Of a stretch of DNA of 64,000 bases, positions 16,779-24,497 are shown piece after piece (position 1 is the stretch's first letter; each line of letters opens with the position of its first letter). The stretch comes from Streptomyces sp. NRRL F-5630 (GTDB lineage Bacteria; Actinomycetota; Actinomycetes; Streptomycetales; Streptomycetaceae): contig NZ_JOGO01000036.1 in the NCBI RefSeq assembly GCF_000719475.1, positions 31,670-95,669 of the forward strand. Direction: 5' to 3'. Made by a program: the position numbers and the translations under genes. The notes under the pieces are model-generated. The model was not told the DNA's origin and made no database searches. It was given only the letters and a program-made list of their open reading frames with translations.

Positions 16779-16945
16779 GCGTCGAAGTCGAGACCACGGA
16801 AGGCATCGAGCGGGCCGCGGAGCAGCACCGCCGGGCGGATGTCTTCCGCTCGGCCCACGCTCTCGTGACGTCTCTGAAGTGGGACGAGACCGTGGGTGTG
16901 TACGACGTCCTGCAAGTGGCCAGGTTTCTGGAGGAGAGGGACTGA
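16775..16945 (+). CDS. Small hypothetical protein
   Basis: 56 residues from the GTG overlapping the previous stop; ATG 16745 with a GGAGGAG site is an alternative that adds 10 residues. Helical end YDVLQVARFLEERD. Unknown function. Confidence 0.45.
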   Translation: MSVEVETTEGIERAAEQHRRADVFRSAHALVTSLKWDETVGVYDVLQVARFLEERD

Positions 16946-17103
16946 TGGCAGTCATCAAGAGCGTCGGCAAGGTAGACGTGGAACTCGCCCTGTCGGAGCT
17001 GGAGTTGATCCGTCGCGCACTGCGGTTGGTCAAGGAATTCGGCGAGGTGGAGGACTGGGAGCCCGCTCGGGACCTGCTCGCAGATCTGGAGGCGCGCGCA
17101 TGA
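16945..17103 (+). CDS. Small hypothetical protein
   Basis: 52 residues, two amphipathic helices (LALSELELIRRALRLVKEFG and ARDLLADLEARA). TGATG overlap upstream, ATGA downstream. Unknown function. Confidence 0.5.
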   Translation: MAVIKSVGKVDVELALSELELIRRALRLVKEFGEVEDWEPARDLLADLEARA

Positions 17104-17399
17104 GCATGGCTGACCTCGTCGCAGCCGGCGCCCCGGAGCTGCCAGAGGGGTACTTCTACCGGGTACGGCAGACGCTTCATGTTGGCTACAAGGTGGAGAT
17201 TCGCGAGCAACGGCGCTTCATGTCGCGGCTGGTCGCGGACACGTTCGTTTTTGAGGAGCGTCACAGCAACATGGAGTCGGCCGTCGTCAAAGCCTGCCGG
17301 TACGCCGCCGCAACGATGCGTGAGCGAGCACTCAGGGAGTCGAAGGCCGCAACGCTGCGCGCGCTCGCTGGGGACCACGATCCGAAGGGCGGACGCTGA
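17100..17399 (+). CDS. Hypothetical phage protein
   Basis: 99 residues, beta-rich in the first half (FYRVRQTLHVGYKVEIREQR) and helical at the end. Coupled by overlap to both neighbours. Unknown function. Confidence 0.5.
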   Translation: MSMADLVAAGAPELPEGYFYRVRQTLHVGYKVEIREQRRFMSRLVADTFVFEERHSNMESAVVKACRYAAATMRERALRESKAATLRALAGDHDPKGGR

Positions 17400-17608
17400 T
17401 GTTCGGACGCAAGACACCCACCGTCGAAGAGCAGCGCGAGGCACTGTCGCTTGTCCTGCTCGAAGCCCGCGAGCACCTGGAGCCCATCCTCGACGCCGCT
17501 GACGGCCTCAAGGCTGACCTTCTCGCCCGCGGGCGGTCGCCGGCCGTCGTGGACCACATCGCGGGGACGTGGCTCGCGAGCGCCCTGAAGGCGGCGGTGG
17601 GCGGATGA
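17399..17608 (+). CDS. Small helical protein
   Basis: 69 residues, nearly all helix (LSLVLLEAREHLEPILDAAD). TGATG start overlap; ATGA with the next gene. Unknown function. Confidence 0.5.
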   Translation: MFGRKTPTVEEQREALSLVLLEAREHLEPILDAADGLKADLLARGRSPAVVDHIAGTWLASALKAAVGG

Positions 17609-17964
17609 CGGTCAAGCTGATACGACCCACTCCGTACCTGACGTTTCCGGTAAGCGCGTACCTCCACCGCGTAGACATCGAAACCGAAGACATCGGTGCC
17701 ACGATCGGGACGAGGCTGACGTACGCCGGGGTGAACGGACTGCGACGACAGGCAGTGCCGCTCGTGTCTTACCGCCCCGGCACGCGCTACGCGGACAGGG
17801 CGGAGGAGTGTGCCGTCGAGCACCTGGCGAAAGCTCTTGAGCGAGCGGAGTTGTCGGGCCGCTTCGACTTCGTGGACTTCACGACCTTGGCACTGGCACT
17901 GGCGGACGTCGTCCAGGAGGACGGCTGCCAGCTGTGGGACCCCGACGAGGATGGCGAATGGTGA
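17605..17964 (+). CDS. Hypothetical phage protein
   Basis: 119 residues, alpha/beta, acidic C-terminus (DGCQLWDPDEDGEW). ATG after the overlapped stop. Unknown function. Confidence 0.5.
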   Translation: MTVKLIRPTPYLTFPVSAYLHRVDIETEDIGATIGTRLTYAGVNGLRRQAVPLVSYRPGTRYADRAEECAVEHLAKALERAELSGRFDFVDFTTLALALADVVQEDGCQLWDPDEDGEW

Positions 17965-18392
17965 CTCTCGCGGAGGCAGTCCTCCGTCACGAAGCCTCGC
18001 AGCCCGGGGCGCTCAAGTGTGCCGGACGGTGCCGCCATCGGCGTCCACGAGAAGAGTTCCGCGAGACCCCCTGGCACGGCCGTGCCGCCGCCTGCAAGCG
18101 CTGTGAAGGGCTCGACTGGCGGGACCGTGAACTCATCGAGCAGCGATGGGAGCATGAGCAGACCCGTGCCCGGTTGCGTGCGTATGAGACGTACTCAAGG
18201 CGGCTGCGTGTGTTCCCGCTCTACCGGCAGCGGTACGTCATGGGCTGGGGCGCCCAGACAACGGCAGACCTCGTCCGTGCCTACGAGGCGCCCTTCGTGG
18301 GCGCTGTGCAACGCGCCGAGAAGCGATGGGGTCCCGTCATCGAACAGATGGTACGGCAGGCATCTGCCGTCGCAGAGGAGGACTACGCATGA
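17958..18392 (+). CDS. Zinc-binding-like hypothetical protein
   Basis: 144 residues. N-terminal Cys set (CAGRC and CKRC) with interspersed His/Arg suggests a zinc finger. The rest is a highly charged helix with many Arg and aromatic residues. ATG 17958 chosen; GTG 17961 is equally possible because it overlaps the previous stop. May bind nucleic acid. Confidence 0.5.
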   Translation: MVTLAEAVLRHEASQPGALKCAGRCRHRRPREEFRETPWHGRAAACKRCEGLDWRDRELIEQRWEHEQTRARLRAYETYSRRLRVFPLYRQRYVMGWGAQTTADLVRAYEAPFVGAVQRAEKRWGPVIEQMVRQASAVAEEDYA

Positions 18393-18562
18393 ACAAGTAC
18401 ACCCGTCGCCTCGTCTTCCGGCGCTGGGCCGTGCAGTTTGACCGGCCTGTGAACCCGCACCTCGTACACGAGGCCAACGCCGCCTTGATGCAGGAGTTCC
18501 CCCACCTGTTCGCGCCCGACGTCCCCGAGACGTTCCGAGGTCCGAAGTGGGGGACGAGGTGA
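18389..18562 (+). CDS. Small hypothetical protein
   Basis: 57 residues, basic N-terminus (MNKYTRRLVFRRW) and a helical middle. ATGA overlap upstream and GTGA overlap downstream. Unknown function. Confidence 0.5.
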   Translation: MNKYTRRLVFRRWAVQFDRPVNPHLVHEANAALMQEFPHLFAPDVPETFRGPKWGTR

Positions 18563-19059
18563 CGACGCCACTCCCGGGCGACTTCGGCCTCACCCGCATC
18601 GAGGGACTGACAGGCCGCCTCATCAACCTCGGCCAACACCTCATCGGCGACGGCGCCCCCGTACAACACGCCCTCGTCTACGTGGGTGGCGGCATGGTCG
18701 TCCAAGCGATGCCCGGCGGGGCGGAGCTGATCCCGCTGGAGGAGGCAAGCCCCGTTGTCGCGTGGTCGACGGGGGTCGTCCCGCTGACGTCCGAAGAGCG
18801 CGCAGCGATAACGCTTCACGCGCGATCCCTCGTCGGGACGCCGTACAGCTTCCTGGACTACGCCTCCATCGGCCTCGCCTTCTACCGCATCCGTCCGCGG
18901 TGGGTGCGGGACTACGTGGCGGACACGGGGCACCTCATTTGCTCGCAGTTGGTAGACGAGGTCTATCTCCGGGCCGGCGTGCACCTATTCAGTGACGGTC
19001 GGATACCGGGGGACGTGACCCCAGGGGATCTCTGGAAGGTGGTGTGCGGACGTGGCTGA
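18559..19059 (+). CDS. Permuted papain-fold (YiiX/NlpC-P60-like) protein
   Basis: 166 residues. HALVYVGGG near residue 35 (candidate catalytic His) followed much later by ICSQLVDEVYLRAG (candidate catalytic Cys). In permuted NlpC/P60 enzymes His precedes Cys, as here; relatives hydrolyse amide or thioester bonds. The start is the GTG overlapping the previous stop (GTGA); GTG 18547 is possible. It lies far from the lysis genes among unknown small genes, so a role in modifying a host target, not lysis, is plausible. Confidence 0.6.
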   Translation: MTTPLPGDFGLTRIEGLTGRLINLGQHLIGDGAPVQHALVYVGGGMVVQAMPGGAELIPLEEASPVVAWSTGVVPLTSEERAAITLHARSLVGTPYSFLDYASIGLAFYRIRPRWVRDYVADTGHLICSQLVDEVYLRAGVHLFSDGRIPGDVTPGDLWKVVCGRG

Positions 19060-19528
19060 TGAGGAGTTCTACGAGCGCGCCCGGTCTGTCTGGGCGCGAT
19101 ACGACGACATCCAGAGTGAGGAGGCAGAGGCCGCAAAGCTTCGGGACGTCCTCGCCGTCGAGCACCGCCGCGCGACCGATGCCATCGAGCGGGAGACGGC
19201 GACCGAGAAGCACGCCGAAGAGCTGATGGTGGCGAATGCCCGTCTTCGCCTCGCCTGGACGTCGGCCCGACGGCGAGCGAAGGTCACCGCTGGGGCGTGG
19301 CGGTACCTCCGCGTCCAGGTACAGCGTCAGCGGGAAGAGGCACGCCGCCAGGACGAGTTCGCAGGCTGGCTCTGGCGTGAGATGTCCAAGCGTCGTCAGG
19401 AGCGAGACCGGTACCGCCTCGCCTGGCTCTCCGCCCGACGCCGTGCCCGCAGGGAGATCGCCCTCGCCCGGGAGGCTGTCGAACTTCTTCAGGAGGAGAA
19501 CGCCCAGCTCAAGGCACGTCTCACATAG
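19052..19528 (+). CDS. Long coiled-coil protein with internal repeat
   Basis: 158 residues, almost wholly helical, rich in Arg and Glu. An internal repeat is visible: RLRLAWTSARRRAK and RYRLAWLSARRRAR about 55 residues apart. GTG start overlapping the previous stop by 8 bases. Ends directly before the second 22-bp palindrome. Function unknown. Confidence 0.55.
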   Translation: MADEEFYERARSVWARYDDIQSEEAEAAKLRDVLAVEHRRATDAIERETATEKHAEELMVANARLRLAWTSARRRAKVTAGAWRYLRVQVQRQREEARRQDEFAGWLWREMSKRRQERDRYRLAWLSARRRARREIALAREAVELLQEENAQLKARLT

Positions 19529-19550
19529 GAGCGTCAAACATTGCACGCTC
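19529..19550. promoter_or_regulatory. 22-bp palindrome, copy 2 (putative operator)
   Basis: GAGCGTCAAAC and ATTGCACGCTC, extended outward by AG/CT. Begins at the base after the preceding stop codon and ends 5 bp before the third 29-bp promoter-like element, so a bound protein could block it. Confidence 0.75.
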
Positions 19551-19555
19551 CTGAC

Positions 19556-19584
19556 GGAACATCTGGCGCCGACTGCACCACAAC
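19556..19584 (+). promoter_or_regulatory. 29-bp conserved element, copy 3 (putative phage promoter)
   Basis: GGAACAT, 8 bases, GACTGCACCACAAC: exact consensus. It lies 48 bp before the ATG of the gp3-like gene and just downstream of an operator-like palindrome. Confidence 0.78.
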
Positions 19585-19632
19585 AGAGGTACAGGCCGCT
19601 ACTGGCCACTCACCGTAAAGGAATCACGCTCC

Positions 19633-20346
19633 ATGGCAAACAACATCTTCAAGCTGTTCGAGACCGACCCCGACGCCCGCCCCAAGCCGCGCTTCACCAG
19701 CGACATCGTGGGCCGCTTCCGGTCCGGCCGCCTCGTCGGCAAGATGCCGGAATCGCTCAACGAGTGGAGGGTCACGACCGGGGACCCGGAGGTGGCTGCC
19801 GAGCTGGCACGCCTCCTCGGTGGTGAGCCGGAGGAGTGGAACACGGACAGGGAGGACAACCTCGAAGTCCTCACCACCTCGAAAAGCGTCAACATCATCA
19901 TCGAGTCGAGCGACAAGATCGACGCGAGCATGAAGCTCTTCAGCGCGAGTGGTCTCTTCCACCACTGCGACGGCGTCGCCTACCTCTCGCCGGAGGAGGA
20001 CAAGGGGCAGGCGTGCGGCTGCCCCGAGTCGCTCCAGGAGCGCAAGGACAAGGCGCGCGTGGGTCGCGGCCCGAAGCCGAGCATCGACATCACGTTCCGC
20101 CTCACCGACGCCCCTGACCTCGGCCTCTTCCGCTTCAACTCCGGCTCGTGGGAGTTCGTCAAGGTGCTCCACGAGCTGATCGCCGACGTCGACGCCTACG
20201 ACGGCCCGGTCCGTGCGACGCTCACGATCGAACACATCGAGTACACCGCGAAGTCGGGCAAGGATGTGGCGTACAACAAGCCCTCGGTCAAGGTCCTCGG
20301 AGCGTACGAGGCCGTCGGGGCGGACGACATTCCCAAGGCCGCCTGA
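19633..20346 (+). CDS. phiC31 gp3-like protein, candidate recombination directionality factor
   Basis: 237 residues. Hallmarks I associate with the gp3-like family of Streptomyces phages: an opening IFKLFETDPDARPK, a region with two Cys (QACGCPESL) after AYLSPEEDKG, and GPKPSIDITFRL. In phiC31 gp3 switches the serine integrase from integration to excision. Here it would pair with a serine integrase beyond the left edge, consistent with insertion inside a protein gene. Family assignment is from memory of motifs, not a search. It stands alone between the third 29-bp element and a strong terminator. Confidence 0.62.
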   Translation: MANNIFKLFETDPDARPKPRFTSDIVGRFRSGRLVGKMPESLNEWRVTTGDPEVAAELARLLGGEPEEWNTDREDNLEVLTTSKSVNIIIESSDKIDASMKLFSASGLFHHCDGVAYLSPEEDKGQACGCPESLQERKDKARVGRGPKPSIDITFRLTDAPDLGLFRFNSGSWEFVKVLHELIADVDAYDGPVRATLTIEHIEYTAKSGKDVAYNKPSVKVLGAYEAVGADDIPKAA

Positions 20347-20364
20347 CCCGCACCACCACGCAGC

Positions 20365-20408
20365 GCGCCCGCTCCTCCGTACCGGCAATACGGAGGGGCG
20401 GGCGCTTT
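20365..20408 (+). terminator. Strong terminator after gp3-like gene
   Basis: GCGCCCGC (20365-20372) pairs with GCGGGCGC (20398-20405) and CCTCCGTA (20374-20381) with TACGGAGG (20389-20396), then TTT. A long stem with only one wobble. Confidence 0.9.
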
Positions 20409-20439
20409 CACGAGTGTACGCACACAGAGGAGGTAGCCC

Positions 20440-21463
20440 GTGCCGATCCTCGAACTCTGCGCGGGATACGGGGGCCTTGGGCTCGCCGTAGAGGCCCTGA
20501 CGGGCGACAGGGTCGCCTATGTGGCCGAGGTGGACGAGGCGGCGTCGAAGGTGCTCGCCGTCCGCTACCCGCACGCGCCGAACATCGGTGACATCACCAC
20601 GTACGACTGGCGGCAGCTCATCGGAGAGGTGGACACCATCACGGCGGGGTTCCCCTGCCAGAACCTGAGCAACGCGGGCCGACGAGAGGGGATCAACGGT
20701 GACCGGTCAGGGATCTACCGGAATGTCGTGGAAGCAGTTCGCGTCCTTCGACCGCGCCTCGTCTTCCTGGAAAACGTCTCGGCCATCCGGTCGCGGGGGC
20801 TCTGGCAAGTCGTCGCCGACCTGGCCGAGATCGGGTATGACGTCCGGTGGACGTGCCTACGAGCTTCCGACGTGGGAGCCGCCCACCACCGCGACAGATG
20901 GTTCGCCGTCGCGGTACCTGCCGTCACCTCTGTCGGCTGACTCCAGGTCCAGCGCCAACTACCGGGCGGACGGAACCCCATACGGGAGTACCCACCCGCG
21001 GCCGACGCTGACCGACGCTGTTCGGCATCTGCTCAAGACCCCCACCGCCAACCTCGGCCGGAACGGCGCTGCTCAGCACCCCGACAAACGCAAGGCCGGC
21101 GGTCATGGGCCGACGCTCGACGACGAGGTGGTGTACCTGCTTCCTGCGGTGGAGGAGGCCGAACTCGTCCAGGACTGGGCGGACTTCGAGCCCGCCATCC
21201 GACGGCAGGAAGCTCTCTCCGGGCGGCCCGCACCACTCCCGACGGAGACCGGCCCCCGGGGCGGACGACGCCTCACCGCTCGCTTCGCCGAGTGGTTGAT
21301 GTGGCTGCCGGACGGGTGGGTCACCGACGTACCGGATCTCGTCCCGAAGGGGCGCGACCCGCGGGCGAAGCAGCTTCACATCATCGGCAATGGCGTAGTG
21401 CCCGCCCAGGCGTACGCCGCCTTCAAGCACCTGCTCGAACTCGACGCGCCCGAGGAGAACTGA
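20440..21463 (+). pseudogene. DNA cytosine-5 methyltransferase split by a frameshift
   Basis: Frame one (20440-20940, 166 residues) holds motif I (CAGYGGLG), motif IV with the catalytic Cys (GFPCQNLS), motif VI (ENV) and motif VIII (HHRDRW). It then stops at 20940. The next reading frame continues with RYLPSPLSADSRSSANYRA and ends at 21463 with motif X (IIGNGVVPAQAY). All motifs of one about 340-residue enzyme are present, but in two frames joined near 20910-20925. This could be a mutation, a sequencing error, programmed +1 frameshifting, or two subunits. GTG start after GAGGAGG. The host-modification role would be self-protection against restriction. Confidence 0.75.
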
Positions 21464-21464
21464 T

Positions 21465-21737
21465 ATGGCCAAGACCCGGCTCACCGACTTCACGGGGGCG
21501 GAGATCCGCCCCGGCAAGACCATCGTCTACGCCACGCGCCGCGGGAACCGGGTGCGGCAGACGGAGGCGACCGTCCTGGAGACCATGAGCGACAAGCGGG
21601 CGGGCCGAGTGATCCCGCGCCTGAAGGTCCAGCCGACCGGCCGTGACTCTGGCTTCTCGGCCCGCTCGACGCTCGCCCCGCAGTACGTCAGCGCCGAACA
21701 CGTGGTGGTCATCGGCGACGCCGACACCACCGACTGA
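21465..21737 (+). CDS. Small hypothetical protein
   Basis: 90 residues, basic, with beta strands and an SH3-like pattern (IRPGKTIVYATRRGNRVRQ). ATG just after the methyltransferase stop, GAGGAG upstream. May share an operon with the methyltransferase. Unknown function. Confidence 0.55.
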   Translation: MAKTRLTDFTGAEIRPGKTIVYATRRGNRVRQTEATVLETMSDKRAGRVIPRLKVQPTGRDSGFSARSTLAPQYVSAEHVVVIGDADTTD

Positions 21738-21751
21738 CCCCACACCACCCC

Positions 21752-21782
21752 GGCCCCCGCGCACCGACGACGCGGGGGCCTT
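21752..21782 (+). terminator. Terminator
   Basis: GGCCCCCGCG (21752-21761) pairs with CGCGGGGGCC (21771-21780), followed by TT. Confidence 0.82.
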
Positions 21783-21803
21783 CGCACGCATGGAGGAGAG
21801 AGC

Positions 21804-22559
21804 ATGGACGAGAAGACGTTCAAGGTCGGGGACAAGGTCACGAACGAGGTGTCCGGGCCCGGGGAGGTGGTGTTCGGCCCCTTCCAGGGGGTGGCAGGTG
21901 CGGGTATGTACCTTGTGAAGGACGAGGGTAGCCCGGTGCACTGGATGCTGTCTGCACGCAGCATCGCGCCGCTCCCCGCCTTCAAGGTCGGCGACAGGGT
22001 CACCGCCTATGGCACCCCGTCCGTCATCGTGGGCGGCCCGTATGACGAGGCGGGGAAGCGCCCCGTGTGGGTGGTTCGCACGGAGGATGGCACACTCTTC
22101 TTCCCGAACGAGCAGCGCGTCCGCCCCGCCCCGGCCGACGAGCCCGCCCTCGTCCCCGTCGGCACGCGAGTCCGGGTGGACCGGGCGAGGTACGCGGAGG
22201 CGAGTCACGGCCGGACGGGGGTCGTTACGAGCAACACGGAGACATGGGAGCCCTACGAGGGCGGGCCCCACCCCTACGAAGTCGACCTGGACGACGGCGG
22301 CACGTTCTACGCCGCCGAAGTCACCCCCATCGACGACAAGCCGGCTGCCGGCTTCGAGTACAACGGCGTCGTCTACGAGTACGGCGCGCTGTACCAGGGC
22401 CGAGATGGGGACCTCTTCCGGTTCCGGCCTGAGATCTCCGACGACGGCACCGGCACCCCACAGGGGCAGTTGGCGTACGGGACCGAGGACGACGGCTGCC
22501 CGTGGCACTGGAGCCTCGCCGAAACGGTCAGCGGCTACGGCCCTCTCACCAAGAAGTAG
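21804..22559 (+). CDS. Multi-SH3-like protein with phiSA1p31-type C-terminal domain
   Basis: 251 residues. Three KOW/SH3-like units: FKVGDKV near residue 6, FKVGDRV near 60 and VPVGTRVRV near 118. The C-terminal 70 residues (FEYNGVVYEYGALY, then RDGDLFRFR, ending GPLTKK) match the C-terminus of the next protein. Streptomyces phage proteins with this domain are often labelled phiSA1p31-related; role unknown. ATG after GGAGGAGAG. Confidence 0.6.
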   Translation: MDEKTFKVGDKVTNEVSGPGEVVFGPFQGVAGAGMYLVKDEGSPVHWMLSARSIAPLPAFKVGDRVTAYGTPSVIVGGPYDEAGKRPVWVVRTEDGTLFFPNEQRVRPAPADEPALVPVGTRVRVDRARYAEASHGRTGVVTSNTETWEPYEGGPHPYEVDLDDGGTFYAAEVTPIDDKPAAGFEYNGVVYEYGALYQGRDGDLFRFRPEISDDGTGTPQGQLAYGTEDDGCPWHWSLAETVSGYGPLTKK

Positions 22560-22568
22560 CAACATCCC

Positions 22569-22600
22569 AGCCCCCGGCGCCCACGTGGCCCGGGGGCTTT
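22569..22600 (+). terminator. Terminator
   Basis: AGCCCCCGG (22569-22577) pairs with CCGGGGGCT (22590-22598), then TTT. Followed by GGGCGTAGGAGCACC, nearly the same as behind the 15271 hairpin. Confidence 0.85.
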
Positions 22601-22635
22601 GGGCGTAGGAGCACCACCGACTACGAGGAGAACCC

Positions 22636-23013
22636 ATGGCATCCGCCGCGTACGAGACCACCACGCGCACCATCGAAGAGACCACCGTCGTGCTCCGGCT
22701 GACGGAGCACGAGGCCGACGAGCTGCGAGTGCTCGTCGGCGAGAGTGACGCTACCCGAGTCCGCTTGAACATCCTCCAGGCTCTCCAGGAGATCACCTCG
22801 CCGGTCGCCGCTACCGCCTCCGACACCGTCGAGTACGACGGCAAGACGTACGAGCTGGGCGCGAGGTACCGAGACGTTGACGGCGACGTGTGGGAGTTCC
22901 GGCGTAACGAGGGCGGCCAGGTAGAGGGACGGTACTCGACCGCGTACCCGTGGAGCGACGACTACTACCCGGGCTACGTCGAGCGCACGTTCGGCCCCCT
23001 CGCCAAGCTGTGA
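22636..23013 (+). CDS. phiSA1p31-type small protein
   Basis: 125 residues: an N-terminal helical part (LTEHEADELRVLVGES) and a C-terminal domain (VEYDGKTYELGARY, DVDGDVWEFR, FGPLAKL) matching that of the preceding gene. ATG after GAGGAG. It starts its own cassette behind a terminator and heads an overlapping run of small genes up to 23765. Confidence 0.6.
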   Translation: MASAAYETTTRTIEETTVVLRLTEHEADELRVLVGESDATRVRLNILQALQEITSPVAATASDTVEYDGKTYELGARYRDVDGDVWEFRRNEGGQVEGRYSTAYPWSDDYYPGYVERTFGPLAKL

Positions 23014-23186
23014 CCCTCACCATCTCCACCACGGCGCCGGCCCTCGGGGACATCCGCTCCCTCGGCAGGGGCGACGCCGTGGTGGTGTACAGGGCGGCCA
23101 CTGAGCGGCGGGACTGGGCTCGGTACTGGGAGGCCGTGGGCGTGGCAGTGAGCAGGGGAGCGGTGTTGAGGATGGAGGAGAGCTGA
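23010..23186 (+). CDS. Small hypothetical protein
   Basis: 58 residues. GTG overlaps the previous stop; the TGA overlaps the next ATG. Beta strand DAVVVYRAATE, then RDWARYWEAVG. Unknown function. Confidence 0.5.
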   Translation: MTLTISTTAPALGDIRSLGRGDAVVVYRAATERRDWARYWEAVGVAVSRGAVLRMEES

Positions 23187-23431
23187 TGAGCATCTTCGAT
23201 GGCGAGCTGTACCGCTTGAGCGTGCGGTTCGTGAACTCGGACGGCAACACCGTGCGCGTGTCCGAACACTTCACCTACGACGCTGACGAAGTACCGGACA
23301 TGGTCACGATCCTGGCAGCTCGTCCCAACGTGGCGGCTGTGGCGGTGCACAGGCTGGAGTACGTCGAGACGGCGGCTCGGACAGATTCCGGGCTGACGTA
23401 CGGCGACGTGTCGGACTGGGAGGAGTGGTGA
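23186..23431 (+). CDS. Small hypothetical protein
   Basis: 81 residues, beta-rich (GELYRLSVRFVNSDGNTVRV), acidic end DVSDWEEW. TGATG start overlap and GTGA end overlap. Unknown function. Confidence 0.5.
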   Translation: MSIFDGELYRLSVRFVNSDGNTVRVSEHFTYDADEVPDMVTILAARPNVAAVAVHRLEYVETAARTDSGLTYGDVSDWEEW

Positions 23432-23562
23432 CCCACGAGCCCAACACCCGCGTCGTCCGCGCCCTGCCTGACACCGAGCCCGTGGAGCGTCTGCCCCGCG
23501 CGGCGATGGCGAAGTGGCCGTGGTTGACGGAGGAGTTCTTGAACGAGCTGGAGGACGAATGA
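23428..23562 (+). CDS. 44-residue acidic protein
   Basis: GTG in the previous stop (GTGA) and ATGA overlap with the next gene. Helical KWPWLTEEFLNELEDE end. Supported by coupling on both sides; function unknown. Confidence 0.45.
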   Translation: MTHEPNTRVVRALPDTEPVERLPRAAMAKWPWLTEEFLNELEDE

Positions 23563-23765
23563 GCTACATCAACGTGCACAAAGTGAGGACCACTCAGGCC
23601 GAGGTCGGAGCCACCAACCAAGTGATGCTCCAAGGGCTGCACGAGGGCAATGAGGTGGTCAGTTCACGCGAGGGGGAGGAGCTGTCGACGGCGGCAACGA
23701 TCCTCGACCTGTTGCGCGAGCTGGACAACGGCGAAGCGCTCGTGATCACCGTCGACATTTTCTGA
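23559..23765 (+). CDS. Small hypothetical protein
   Basis: 68 residues, mixed alpha/beta ending in strand ALVITVDIF. ATGA overlap upstream. Unknown function. Confidence 0.5.
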   Translation: MSYINVHKVRTTQAEVGATNQVMLQGLHEGNEVVSSREGEELSTAATILDLLRELDNGEALVITVDIF

Positions 23766-23774
23766 GGGGGACGG

Positions 23775-24026
23775 ATGAGCTGGAGACGCCGTACAAACCC
23801 GGAGCCGGTGCGGGGACTGCCGCTCGACGGACCCGAGTTGAGGATCAACGGCGGCACCCAAGTACTTCACGCCTCGTCGTGGCTCGCCTGGCGTGGGTAC
23901 CGCTGCATCGAGGGGATGAACGGAATTGCCTTCAGCCGTGGTGGCGGTCCCGCGTACCTCGCGACGTGGGGCGACACGCTGGTGGATCTCGGCGGTGCGG
24001 TAGTGGTGAAGGGGGCGGGGACGTGA
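23775..24026 (+). CDS. Small hypothetical protein
   Basis: 83 residues, basic N-terminus (MSWRRRTNPEPVRG), then a beta-rich region with RGGGPAYLATWGDTLVDLGG. ATG 9 bases after the previous stop with GAGGGGG upstream. GTGA overlap with the next gene. Unknown function. Confidence 0.5.
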   Translation: MSWRRRTNPEPVRGLPLDGPELRINGGTQVLHASSWLAWRGYRCIEGMNGIAFSRGGGPAYLATWGDTLVDLGGAVVVKGAGT

Positions 24027-24292
24027 CGACCCACATCGACGGCGAAGACTGGAACATCTCTCCGGAGGTGTGGGCCCTCTTCGGTCACTGGTACGGCGAC
24101 AAGGCGTACCGCAAGGCGGCGTTCGTTGCCGAGTTCGAAGCGGCGGTGCGCACGAGAGTGGCCTCCGAGATCAGCGAGCGGGGCTACGAACTGCGCTCGT
24201 CCGACGAGGGCATAAGCCGGGAGGAGTGGGCCTGTTACGGCGAGGCGGCCGAGATCGCCAGGATAGGGCTAGCCCGTGTCCGAGACGAGTGA
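24023..24292 (+). CDS. Small hypothetical protein
   Basis: 89 residues, helical (KAAFVAEFEAAVRTRVASEI). GTG overlaps the previous stop and the end overlaps the next start by 17 bases. Unknown function. Confidence 0.5.
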   Translation: MTTHIDGEDWNISPEVWALFGHWYGDKAYRKAAFVAEFEAAVRTRVASEISERGYELRSSDEGISREEWACYGEAAEIARIGLARVRDE

Positions 24293-24497
24293 CCGGCCGA
24301 CGGACTACGAGGTCCGAGTTCAGCAGCCCAGCCCCGTTGCCCTCTCCTACGGCTGCGACTACCCGCTGTACGTCGTCTGGGACCTCGTGAACGACAAGCG
24401 GGTGCCGTTCGGCAACTACCGCCGCCACGACCAGGCGGTGGCACGCATTATCCGGATGAGAGACCGACGGAAGGGTGCCGATGGCCAACCCCAGTAA
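24276..24497 (+). CDS. Small hypothetical protein
   Basis: 73 residues, GTG start. Ordered strands (DYEVRVQQPSPVALSYG, YPLYVVWDLVND) and a basic C-terminal helix. Its end overlaps the resolvase-like gene by 17 bases. Unknown function. Confidence 0.5.
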   Translation: MSETSDRPTDYEVRVQQPSPVALSYGCDYPLYVVWDLVNDKRVPFGNYRRHDQAVARIIRMRDRRKGADGQPQ

